A stretch of 48,447 bases of DNA from JAUSIF01 sp036556265 (lineage in GTDB: Bacteria; Pseudomonadota; Alphaproteobacteria; Rhizobiales; Xanthobacteraceae): assembly GCA_036556265.1 (NCBI GenBank), contig DATBJU010000186.1, positions 1 through 48,447 on the forward strand, in the 5' to 3' direction. The position numbers were made by a program, and so were the translations under genes. The notes under the pieces were generated by a model. The model saw only the letters and a list, made by a program, of their open reading frames with translations. It was not told the origin of the DNA and searched no databases. Positions 33,666 to 42,700 of this stretch are shown piece by piece. Numbering within the stretch: position 1 is the stretch's first letter; the number at the start of each line of letters is the position of its first letter.

Positions 33666-35294
33666 TCACCGCCAGGCGTCGACCGAAGCCGTACCGCGCA
33701 GCGCGCCGCTGATCATCTTCCAGGCACCCTGGGTCTCTCCGCCGGCCACGACGATATTGATCTCGTCAGGTTCGAAGATTTGGATGATCTCGTCCGGCTT
33801 GGCGCGCAAGCGGGAAGCGTACGGTTCGACACCTGCCACCGCGCGCGGCCGATTGAGATACTGGATCCACTGATTGTCCCAATACTCGCGCGCCGGGAGC
33901 AGCGAGTTCTTTGCGCACCAATCGATCAACTTCTCCTTCTTGTCGAAGCCGAGCTCGACGAAGCCGCGCGCGGCGATTGGATCGAGCACCAGGAGCGGCG
34001 GGCTGTATTGCTCGACAGCGGCCAAGCAGCGCCGCATTTTCTCCTGCCAGGTCGCCCGCGGACCATAGCCGGCGTGGGTGTACCAACCGCCGAAGAACAC
34101 GTGGACCGTGCTCTCGTCCCGCCTGAAGCCTTTTTGCACGTGCAGCGGCTCCCAGGGGCTCCGTTCCTCAGCTTCGGCGAATGCCGCGCTGTAGGCGTAC
34201 CAGTTGCCAAGCGAACCGAGATAGGTTTCGCCAGGTAGAGAACCACCCTGCAAGTTTTGAGAAAGCAAGCTGAACGCGCGACCGATCGCAGTGTTTGCGT
34301 GATTGTAAGGACCAAGCGCGCCAATCCCCGAATTCATCCCGATTTCGTTGCGAATCGGACCGTTGACCACGGAGATCGTCGCGAATGAATTGGTGCTGCT
34401 CGATCGCGCGGTAACGCCGCTCGAGGCCAAAGCGAGAATCACCGGCAAGTGTTCCGGCAGGGCGCCCGCCATCACCGCGTTGACAGCAACCTTCTCGACC
34501 GTGAATTCCCAGAACTCACGGAACGCCGCAGGCCGTAACCTCCCTACCACCTTGTCGGGCGACTGCCTCGTGCCCTTGAGCATTCGCTCCACGCGCTCCT
34601 CGGTCGGCAGCACGATGGGCAGGAAATCCGTCCAGCGATTTTCCGTGAACAGGCGGTGCAGGTTCTCCGCGGTGTCCGCCTCCACGAGGCGCGGCGTCGA
34701 GCGCTCGAACGAAAGGCCCTGCATGTCCTCCTGATCGAGCGGTTTGGTCAGTCCCTCGATCACTTCCTGGACGAACGGCCGCTTCGAGATCGGATCGATG
34801 CCCTCGATGTAGCCGCGGAGCTGGTCGACCGTGCGATCGACGACGGGCTGCGGGACGTAGGTTTGGCGCATGCGCGGCATGCCGTTCGCAAGCGCCGTCG
34901 CCCGCGCGAGACGCGCGAATACGTGCGTATGCACGGCGACCGTCGGTATGCCGTCCTGCTCCAGAGCCGCTGCCAACCCGACGACCGTCGGGCTACAGGT
35001 GCTTCATAAGCCGACACCGAGGATCGCCGCGTTGCCGTTGGCGGCGATCTCCTTGCGCATCGCGGCGTCGTCCGCCCAAGTCTCCTTGGGCTGGATGATA
35101 CGGGTCTTGACCGACGGCAACTGCTTGCCGAACCACTCCTGCATCTGGTCCATGAACACGTCGGAATTGTCGAATAGGCAGTCGACCAGGAACACGGTCT
35201 GACCGTCGAGATTCTGCAACCGTGGCGCCAGCCGTTTGCCCGTCACCTTCGGTGGATAGCCGCGCGGGTCGTGGACGCTCAGTCGTTCAGCCAT
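33666..35294 (-). CDS. Selenoprotein of the UGSC-like group, copy A (Sec97)
   Basis: Reading through the TGA at 35004-35006 gives 542 residues, exactly the same length and Sec position as copy B. The site is GVGL-Sec97-STC-SPTVVGLAAALEQDG-IPTVAV. The N-terminal domain starts SVHDPRGYPPKVTGKRLAPR and contains VFLVDCLFDNSDVFMDQMQ. The C-terminal region carries VNGPIRNEIGMNSGIGALGP and SPWEPLHVQKGFR. The two copies look roughly three-quarters identical by eye, with differences spread along the chain, so both appear under selection. It is 22 bases downstream of the thioredoxin-reductase-like gene, a natural NADPH-dependent reductant for a U-x-x-C centre. Reaction unknown. Confidence 0.9.
34977..34992 (-). 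promoter_or_regulatory. Bacterial SECIS hairpin of selenoprotein copy A
   Basis: This is the same 16-base hairpin as in copy B (stem CCCGAC/GTCGGG, loop GGTC), again 11 bases after the TGA codon. It lies within 56 bases that are identical between the copies (34969-35024 and 33220-33275). Confidence 0.85.
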
Positions 35295-35316
35295 CGGACA
35301 CTCCCAAGTCTCGGGA

Positions 35317-36255
35317 TCATTGCACTCGCCAGGTCCCGCTCTTCAGATATTGCTCGGCCGCGATGGCGGCCGTGGTTCCGTCGCCGGCCGCGCTCACAGC
35401 CCGGCTAGCGGTGCCGGAACGAACGGTGCCGGCCGCAAGAATACCCGGCTGCCTCGTTCGCATCCACGCATCCGTTGCGATCCGGCCCGACGCATCAAGA
35501 TCGAGCAGACCGTTCACCAACGCCGCATTCGGCTTGAGCCCGACGTAAACAAAGAAGCCGGAGAGTTCGACGTCGGACTTGGCGCCGCTGGTGAGGTCGC
35601 GCGTGCGCACCCCCGTCACGGCGCTTTCGCCGAGCACCTCTTCCACCACCGTGTTCAGGCGAATTTCGATCTTCGGCTGCTTGGATACACGGTCTTGGTA
35701 CGCAGCCTGGGCCGACAACGCCTTGCCGCGGTGGAACACAATCACCCGCGAGGCGAACTCCGCGAGCGTCAAGCTTTCCTGCAGGGCGGAATCACCGCCG
35801 CCAACTACGCCGACGACGCGATCGCGCAACAACGGCGCGTCGCAGGTCGCGCAGTGGCTCACACCATGGCCGCGCAGGCGCTCTTCGCCTTCGACGCCGA
35901 GCTCTTTGAGCGTGGTGCCGGTCGCGAGCACAACTGCGCGCGCGGAATAGCCGCCGTTACCGGTGCCGAGCTGCCACCCGCCATTCTGCTGCTTCAGGCT
36001 GCCAAGGCTGATCGCCTCGATCGCAGCGCCGGCGGCGCTCGCCTGTTCCTGCACCATCGGGCAGAGGTCGTAGCCGGGCACACCTTCGGGAAAGCCGGGG
36101 TAGCCGTCGATGCGCTCGATGCTGAGCAGCTGACCGCCGAGCACGTCACCGGTCATCACGAGTGTCTTCAGGCCAACGCGCGCCGCAACCAAGCCCGCGG
36201 TCAGGCCGGCGATACCGCCGCCTGCGACCACGACATCGAATTTCTGCTCGGGCAT
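35317..36255 (-). CDS. Thioredoxin-reductase-like FAD/NAD(P)H flavoprotein
   Basis: A 312-residue protein with the low-molecular-weight thioredoxin reductase layout: FAD-binding AGGGIAG at 11-17, the redox-active Cys135-Ala-Thr-Cys138 in GVSHCATCDAP, the NAD(P)H loop VGGGDSA at 151-157, and the C-terminal FAD segment with ILAAGTVR and TTAAIAAEQYL. Length is normal. It lies directly upstream of the two selenoproteins in the same direction. No thioredoxin gene is nearby except the anchored one at 0.5 kb, so the selenoproteins may be its direct partners. That coupling is inferred. The start codon has only a weak ribosome site. Confidence 0.88.
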   Translation of the reverse strand: MPEQKFDVVVAGGGIAGLTAGLVAARVGLKTLVMTGDVLGGQLLSIERIDGYPGFPEGVPGYDLCPMVQEQASAAGAAIEAISLGSLKQQNGGWQLGTGNGGYSARAVVLATGTTLKELGVEGEERLRGHGVSHCATCDAPLLRDRVVGVVGGGDSALQESLTLAEFASRVIVFHRGKALSAQAAYQDRVSKQPKIEIRLNTVVEEVLGESAVTGVRTRDLTSGAKSDVELSGFFVYVGLKPNAALVNGLLDLDASGRIATDAWMRTRQPGILAAGTVRSGTASRAVSAAGDGTTAAIAAEQYLKSGTWRVQ

Positions 36256-36370
36256 TTGCTTGCCGCCGGATGTTTCAATGTAAATCTAGCAGCTGACGCA
36301 CCTCGCGTCCCTGCGACAGATCAATCGGTCGGCATTGATTTCCGTTGGCGGGAGATGGACAGGGCGTTCG

Positions 36371-38545
36371 TCAATGAACGGACGGCTTGTCGGCAGTGCA
36401 ACGTTCAACCCGGCAGAGCAACGCGCGCAATTGGTAGGTTCCCATTGCAGGATCGTATGGAGGTGTGTTGTCGGTCAGCAGGTTCACGTTTGCCGTCCAG
36501 ACACCGTAGTCGGGCGCCGGTTGTTCCGGAAACCACCATCCGTGCTGCGCGCTGATCACGCGCGGATCAATGCCCGACGTAAGTTTTGCTTTCTGGCGTA
36601 TGCGGCCGCGGCGCGTTTCGATCCACATCCAGTCCCCATCGGCGATTCCAAGGCGTGCCGCTGTTTCCGGATGGATTTCCGCGACAGGCTCGCGGTGCGC
36701 CCTGCGCAGCTTGTTGATCTGACGGTGTTCCGAATTGAAGAAGAACGGGATCCGCGCACCAGTCGTCAGTACAAGGGGATAGTGAGCCGCGACTTCCGGC
36801 GCGCTGATCGGACTCTCGGGTGGTTCCTCGTAGAATGGCAGGGGCGCATATCCGAGCTGCTCGAACCGGGTCGAATAGAGTTCGATCTTTCCTGTGGGAG
36901 TACGAAAGCCGCTCTTTTCGTACTTGCGGTACTCGAACGGCATCTTGACGAAGCCGCGCCGGCATAGCTCGACGAAGGTCATGCCAACACCGCCGGTAGC
37001 GAGTTGAGCGTCGAGCACTTCGCGCACGGATTCCGTTCCGACCGGCAGCTTCATCCGTCGCGCCAGCTCGACAAAAATCTCCTCGTCCGACTTGCATTCG
37101 CCTACGCGGACCGCGCGCTGGTTCGCGAGCACGACATTGGCGGCAATGGTCGGTAAACCCGCGAGCTGATCGAGCTCGGGCCAGGAAGCCGCTGGAAGCA
37201 CGATATCAGCGAGTTCGGTCGTCGGCGTCATGAACAGATCAGCGTTCACCATGAAATCGAGCTTCATCAGCGACTGATAGACGAGCGACGAATTCGCGTA
37301 GGTCGTCAGCGTGTTGTTGCCGAAGATCAGAAACGCCTTGACCGGATACGGCTTTCCATCGCGCATCGCCTGCAAAAGCGTCGGGATGTGCGCTGCCGGA
37401 AGGTCAGCGCCTTCGCCACCGAGCAATTTGAAGCGGTCGGCGCCCAATCGTCTGGCGTTCGCTTCCGGCGATAAGTTCTCGATCAGGCTCGGGAAACGTC
37501 CGAGCCCGTGCATGCCGAACACCCAGCCGCCCGGAACATCGATGTTGCCCGTGAGTGCCGGCAGCATGGACACTGCGCGCACGGTCTGAATGCATTTCGG
37601 TGTGTGTTCGAGAGCGCAGCCCCATTCGAGCATTGCCGGCCTGGTCTGCGCGAACAGGCGGGCGGCGGCACGGATCTTTTCTGCCGGTACCCACGTGATC
37701 GGCGCGGCCCACTCTGGCGTGTACTCGCGTACGCTGTTGGCCAGCGCATCGAAGCCGTGAGTCCACCGCTGTACGAACGGTTCGTCGTACAGCCGCTCAG
37801 CGATAGTCACGTTCAGCATGCTGAGCGCGAGCGCGTCATCGACTCCGGGACGGACCTGCAGCCAGAGAACCGCGCGCTTCGCGAGCTCCGTCTCACGCGG
37901 ATCGATGACGATGATCTTCGGATTGTGCGCGAGGGCCTCGTGGACGTTGAATCGGGTCTCGCCGTCGGGCCCGGAGTTAACCGGATTGTGCCCCCAAAAC
38001 AGCATGCACTTCGGAGGAACGTCGCCCGTGTAGTCGCATACCGGCAGGTCGCCAAAGGTGAGCATGCAGGTGTTCACTCGCGGATGAAAGCATTGCGCGA
38101 AGCCGGGTTCGCACCAGTTGGGCGTGCCGAGCGCGTGCCCGAAGCGCGACACCCAACGGATGTGGTGACGGCCGGTACCGGTGCCGAGTGCGATCGCCTC
38201 CGGACCGAATTCGTCGCGAATGGCGAGGAGCCGTGTGGAAATTTCCTCGAGCGCATCGTCCCACGAGATGCGCTGCCATTGCCCGGAGCCGCGCGGGCCG
38301 AGACGCCGCATGGGAAATTTGAGTCGATCGGGGTGATAAACAAGATCGGTCGTCACCGTACCGATCGGACAGAGCCGGCCATGACTCAGCGGCGAGTCCC
38401 GATCGCCCTCGACTTTGACAAGCACGCCGTCCCGGACATGGAGCAAAACACCGCAACCGCCGTGACAGCTGCGGCAAACGCTCTTGAAAACACCATTGGA
38501 CGGTAACGCGTCCGCGTCAGTCGGCTGCGGCCGATGAGCGTTCAT
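36371..38545 (-). CDS. Molybdopterin oxidoreductase with one [4Fe-4S] cluster, substrate unknown
   Basis: About 724 residues from the ATG at 38545 (GCGAGG upstream; a TTG at 38566 is less likely). The cluster motif is CRSCHGGCGVLLHV with a later RLCPIGT. WQRISWDDALEEISTRLL is the family signature, and GFAQCFHPRVNTCMLTFGD is a candidate Mo-ligand region. The C-terminal pterin-binding domain begins near YPLVLTTGARIPFFFNS. It has no twin-arginine signal and no electron-transfer subunit beside it, so it is a cytoplasmic, apparently single-subunit enzyme. All cysteines are encoded as Cys; no TGA is read through. It heads the strand leading to trxB-like, selenoproteins and selABC, 115 bases apart, and diverges from a LysR gene. 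Confidence 0.85.
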   Translation of the reverse strand: MNAHRPQPTDADALPSNGVFKSVCRSCHGGCGVLLHVRDGVLVKVEGDRDSPLSHGRLCPIGTVTTDLVYHPDRLKFPMRRLGPRGSGQWQRISWDDALEEISTRLLAIRDEFGPEAIALGTGTGRHHIRWVSRFGHALGTPNWCEPGFAQCFHPRVNTCMLTFGDLPVCDYTGDVPPKCMLFWGHNPVNSGPDGETRFNVHEALAHNPKIIVIDPRETELAKRAVLWLQVRPGVDDALALSMLNVTIAERLYDEPFVQRWTHGFDALANSVREYTPEWAAPITWVPAEKIRAAARLFAQTRPAMLEWGCALEHTPKCIQTVRAVSMLPALTGNIDVPGGWVFGMHGLGRFPSLIENLSPEANARRLGADRFKLLGGEGADLPAAHIPTLLQAMRDGKPYPVKAFLIFGNNTLTTYANSSLVYQSLMKLDFMVNADLFMTPTTELADIVLPAASWPELDQLAGLPTIAANVVLANQRAVRVGECKSDEEIFVELARRMKLPVGTESVREVLDAQLATGGVGMTFVELCRRGFVKMPFEYRKYEKSGFRTPTGKIELYSTRFEQLGYAPLPFYEEPPESPISAPEVAAHYPLVLTTGARIPFFFNSEHRQINKLRRAHREPVAEIHPETAARLGIADGDWMWIETRRGRIRQKAKLTSGIDPRVISAQHGWWFPEQPAPDYGVWTANVNLLTDNTPPYDPAMGTYQLRALLCRVERCTADKPSVH

Positions 38546-38592
38546 TTGGGCCTCGCCTTGCGGCAACGCCGAGGAAATTGGCTAATTCTAGC

Positions 38593-38603
38593 ATCGGACC
38601 GAT
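38593..38603. promoter_or_regulatory. Short dyad in the molybdoenzyme/LysR divergent gap
   Basis: ATCGGACCGAT is an 11-base perfect dyad 48 bases upstream of the molybdoenzyme start and 68 bases upstream of the LysR start. LysR proteins usually bind such divergent gaps. A short dyad is weak evidence on its own. Confidence 0.25.
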
Positions 38604-38670
38604 CTCGGAGTTATGCAAATTGAGCACCCCGTGATACCTATTGGCGATCACCCCGCGGGGCGATGGTGCC

Positions 38671-39615
38671 ATGAAACTAGGCCAGCTTCGCAACCTGATT
38701 GCAGTGGTCGAGGCGGGAACCGTTCGCCAGGCCGCCAAGACTCTCAACCTATCCCAGTCCTCCATCACCAAGAGCATCCAGCAGCTCGAGCAACTACTGC
38801 ACGTCGAGCTTCTGCACCGCAGCTCGCACGGGGTCACGCCGACAGAGGCGGGGAAAGCGCTGCTCGCGCGTGCCAAGCGGGTCGAAGCGGAGCTGCGCCA
38901 TGCGCGCAATGACGTAGAAGCAGTCCGCGGCGCGACTCTCGGCGAGATCCGCGTCAGCGCCTCGCCGACGGTCGCGACCAGTTTGCTGCCGCGAGCGGTC
39001 GTCGAGTTCCAGCGCGTCCGGCCGCGCGTCGGCTTCCTGATTCAGGAAGGGGTCTACCCCGACGTGCTGCCCGCGGTTCGCACGGGAGACCTCGACTTTG
39101 CGATTTGCCTAGTGCCCGAGCGACCGCGCGACGAGACGTTGAGTTTCGAGAACTTGGTCCGGGATCGGCTGGTGCCGGCCGTCCACGTCGACCATCCGAT
39201 CATCTCCGCGCGCAAGATGAAGCTCGCTGATCTTCTCGATCTGAACTGGGTCATCTACCGCCGCAGCCGCAGTGGACTAGACATCTTTGAACAGACGTTC
39301 GTGACGAATGGCCTTGAACCTCCGCGAAGCACGATCGAGTGCACCTCGTTCGTTGCCGCGCTCGCGCTCATCGAATACGGCAACTATGTCACGCTGGTGC
39401 CCTCGCAGATCTTCTCCGGCGCGCAAAAGCCACGGGCGATCGCGCCGGTGTTGCTCGATTCACCGATGCCGCCCTGGCAAGTGGCCGTGATCTCGCGGCC
39501 GAAACACGATTTGTCGGCGGTCTGCCTTTCTTTCCTGGACGAATTGCGCCGCACGGCGGCAAAGATCCGCGTTCCCGAGATGCCGACGGCGGCGCGGATG
39601 CGAGCCGGTCGCTGA
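38671..39615 (+). CDS. LysR-family transcriptional regulator
   Basis: About 314 residues from the ATG at 38671; the frame is open from 38641. The N-terminal winged helix (LGQLRNLIAVVEAGTVRQAAKTLNLSQSSITKSIQQLEQLL) is classic LysR, followed by a type 2 periplasmic-binding-like effector domain (from about residue 90; GEIRVSASPTVATSLLPRAV). Divergent to the molybdoenzyme/selenoprotein strand and upstream of the transhydroxylase-like cluster, so it may control either. The effector is likely an aromatic compound by analogy with the family in catabolic islands; not provable here. Confidence 0.92.
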   Translation: MKLGQLRNLIAVVEAGTVRQAAKTLNLSQSSITKSIQQLEQLLHVELLHRSSHGVTPTEAGKALLARAKRVEAELRHARNDVEAVRGATLGEIRVSASPTVATSLLPRAVVEFQRVRPRVGFLIQEGVYPDVLPAVRTGDLDFAICLVPERPRDETLSFENLVRDRLVPAVHVDHPIISARKMKLADLLDLNWVIYRRSRSGLDIFEQTFVTNGLEPPRSTIECTSFVAALALIEYGNYVTLVPSQIFSGAQKPRAIAPVLLDSPMPPWQVAVISRPKHDLSAVCLSFLDELRRTAAKIRVPEMPTAARMRAGR

Positions 39616-39701
39616 CGCAGCCGGCTTCTGCCTCCGAGATGATCTCTGAAATCGATCAGCCGGTCCAAATTCTGCATCAGCCGGCGATCGGCCGCTCCTT
39701 A

Positions 39702-39712
39702 TAGTCAGACTA
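39702..39712. promoter_or_regulatory. Short dyad upstream of the transhydroxylase-like operon
   Basis: TAGTCAGACTA is an 11-base perfect dyad 82 bases upstream of the GTG start at 39795, in the 179-base gap after the LysR gene. It may be an operator for that regulator. Nothing else notable was seen in the gap except the strong ribosome site AGGAGGAA at 39783. Confidence 0.25.
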
Positions 39713-39794
39713 GAACAATTCGACCGGCCCGGTGGCCCGCCCCCTGCCGCTTGGAAGGGCACACTTCGATCCAGGACTGGCCAGGAGGAATTCC

Positions 39795-42700
39795 GTGAAC
39801 CTCCCTGTCATCAGGTTTTCGCTCGTCCTGGCCGGTCTGGCGCAGTTCCTTAAGTTCACGGCGCGAAGGCACCCCGAATTCCGGGCGCGCTTGAGAGAGC
39901 GCAATCTCGTCGCCCAAATTCTCGCGCGCGACGAGGGGGCCGGCCGTTGGTTTGAGGTCATCGACGGAAAGATCCGGTCCAAACGAGGCCGACACCCCAA
40001 TCCCGACATCACGCTCGCGTTCAAGAACGCGGTGCTCGGCGCGCGCCTGCTCACGCCGCCGATCAACTGGCTCGAACAGATCAACGCGCAGAAGGACTTC
40101 GTCCTGTCAGTCGAGGGGTCCGAGGACCTCACCAATTGGTTCGCGCAGACGGTTATGTTGTCGCAGACCGCCGGTTGGCAGTACGGCACGCCGATGCCGG
40201 ACGGTTCGACCCGCTACTGCAACATGACGAACGGCGGCCCGGTCTTCGTGTACGTCAACCATGACAAGATCGTGCGCATGACGCCGATCGATTTCGACGA
40301 CAGTGATCCGCTCCCGTGGACCATCAAGGCGCGCGGCGTGAAGCTCACTCCCCCGCGCAAGACAACCCTCGCCCCGCACGGACAGAACGCGAAGTCAATC
40401 GTCTATTCGCCGGACCGGCTGCTTCATCCGATGAAGCGGATCGACTTCGATCCGGACGGCGCGCGCAACCCGCTGAACCGCGGCAAGTCCGGCTACGTTC
40501 GTATCTCGTGGGATGAGGCGCTCGATCTAGTCGCGAACGAGATCAAGCGCATGAAGCGCGACCACGGGCCGGGCGCGATCGCGACCTCACACGGCTCGCA
40601 TCACACCTGGGGCAACATCGGCTACTACCTCTCGGCACTCTACCGCTTCGCCAACGCCGTCGGCATGACGCGCGTGCACCACAATCCCGACTCGTGGGAA
40701 GGCTGGTACTGGGGCGCGGTGCACCACTGGGGCCATACGCTCCGTGTCGGCCAGTCCGAGACTTACGGAACGGTCGAGGATTGCCTGCAGAACTGCGACA
40801 TGATCGTATTCTGGGCTGCAGATCCGGAGACGACCTCCGGATCATACGGCGCGCAGGAAGGGACCGTACGCCGACAGTGGCTGAAAAATCCGAAGCTCGG
40901 CATCAAGGTCATCCACGTCGATCCCTACTACAACGCCTCGGCACAGTTTCTGCCGGGCAAGTGGTTCGCGCCCAAACCGACGACCTCGGTCGCGATGGCG
41001 ATGGCGATCGCCTGCGTGTGGATCAGGGAAGACCTGTACGACAAGGAATACGTCCGCACGCACACTGTGGGTTTCGACAGGTGGAAGGCCTATCTCCTCG
41101 GCGAAGAGGATGGCGTCCCCAAGACGCCCGAGTGGCAGGAAAAGGAAACCGGCGTTCCCGCCAAGGACGTGCGCGCACTCGCGCGTGAATGGGGGCGCAA
41201 GCGCGTCTATCTCGCGCCCGGAGGCTGGGGCAACGGGCACGGCGGCGCATGCCGCAATCAAACGGGCATTCAGTGGGCGCGCACGATGGTTTGCCTTGCG
41301 GCCATGCAGGGCCTCGGCAAGCCCGGTGTCAACATGGGCCATCTGCAATGGGGGTGCCCGCTCGATTTCAATTTCTATTTTCCGGGTTACGCCGATGGCG
41401 GCATGTCAGGCGACATCGAAAATACTTCGATGGCGGTCGAGCTCTACCAGCGCATGCCTCAACTGCCGAGCGTAAGCTCGAGCTTCCAGCGTATCCCCCG
41501 CATCTGGATGCCCGAGGCGATCGCCGACGGAAAGGCAGAAGGATGGCCATGGATCGGCAAATCGATCGAGCACCAGTTCGCCAAGTTCAGCTATCCGGCA
41601 CCCGGCCACGCCCCGGTGCGCATGCTCTACAAGTACGGCGGCTCCGCAATCGCGACGATGAACAACACGCATCGTCACGTGCGAATGTATCAATCAGCGA
41701 GCCTCGAATTCGTGGTCAATCAGTCGATCTGGTTCGAGGGTGAAGCCAAGTTTGCCGACGTGATTCTGCCGGCGTGCACCAACTTCGAGCGCGTGGATAT
41801 CAGCGAATGGGCGGGTCTCGGCGGCTACGGCCATCACGGACAGCAGCAACTCAATCATCGCGTGATCATCTTCCAGGCACCGGCAATCGCGCCGCTCGGC
41901 GAGTCGAAGTCGGACTACTGGATCTTCAATGAGCTCAGCAAGCGGCTCGGCCTCGCGAACTACTTCTCCGAGGGCATGAACGAGATCGACTGGGTCAAGA
42001 GACATTTCGATGCGTCGGATCTGCCGAAGGTGGTCTCGTGGAAGAAATTCATCCGCAAGGGCTACTACGTCGTACCCGCTGAAAAAGAGCACCTCCGCGC
42101 GCCGGTGTCGTTCCGCTGGTTCTATGAAAATCGGAAGAAGGACGTCCCTGAGGCGCATCCGTTGCCGTCCGACTACAGCGAGGAGTTTCTGCGCGGGCTG
42201 CAAACGCAGTCGGGCAAGCTCGAGTTCGAGTGCAGCAGTCTGAAACGTTTCAGTGATCCGGAGCGGCCGCCCATCGTGAAATACGCGCCGTCATGGGAAG
42301 GCGTGCACTCAAGGGAACTCTACGAACGCTACCCGCTACAACTGCTGACGCCCCACTCGAAATACTCGTTCCACACGCAAGGCGACGGCAAAGACAGCTT
42401 CCTCCTCAATGTCGAGGACCACCGCGTCAAGGTCGGCAACTATTACTACTGGATCATTCGCCTCAACCAAGACGACGCCGCCGAGCGCCGCATCAAGAAG
42501 CACGACCTCGTCAAGGTCCATAACGACCGCGGCGCCGTGATCTGCGCCGCGCTGCCGACGCAGCGCCTGCCGCGCGGCGTGTGCCACGGCTACGAGTCCG
42601 CAGCGATCTACGACCCGATGGGAGAACCCGGCAAATCGGTTGACCGCGGCGGCTGCCTCAACTTGCTGACGCCCGAGCGGACGCAGACCAAGAGCACGCA

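Larger units (their letters stand above)
31917..35294 (-). repeat. Tandem duplication of a selenoprotein gene
   Basis: Two direct copies of a roughly 1.63 kb gene (33666-35294 and 31917-33545), separated by 120 bases without an open frame of note. Protein length and Sec position are identical. The longest exact block I found is 56 bases around the TGA codon (33220-33275 = 34969-35024); elsewhere the DNA has diverged at many third positions. Confidence 0.9.

Noticed and set aside
31917..35294. Reading the two TGA-interrupted genes as pseudogenes or as four separate small genes
   Set aside because: Both copies carry the TGA at the same codon, keep the frame and full domains on both sides, have a SECIS-like hairpin at the right distance and lie beside selA, selB and tRNA-Sec.
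36320..36339. Inverted repeat ATCAAT-N8-ATTGAT upstream of the flavoprotein gene
   Set aside because: The half sites face the wrong way and have the wrong spacing for an FNR box. The dyad is short, and no other support for an operator or terminator was found.
35320..36555. A 411-codon plus-strand frame opposite the flavoprotein
   Set aside because: The minus strand has complete FAD, NAD(P)H and CxxC motifs; the plus frame has none and also runs over an intergenic gap.
36371..38545. Selenocysteine in the molybdoenzymes
   Set aside because: Selenium-containing formate dehydrogenases would be natural clients of selABC, but none of the three molybdenum subunits in the window contains an in-frame TGA.
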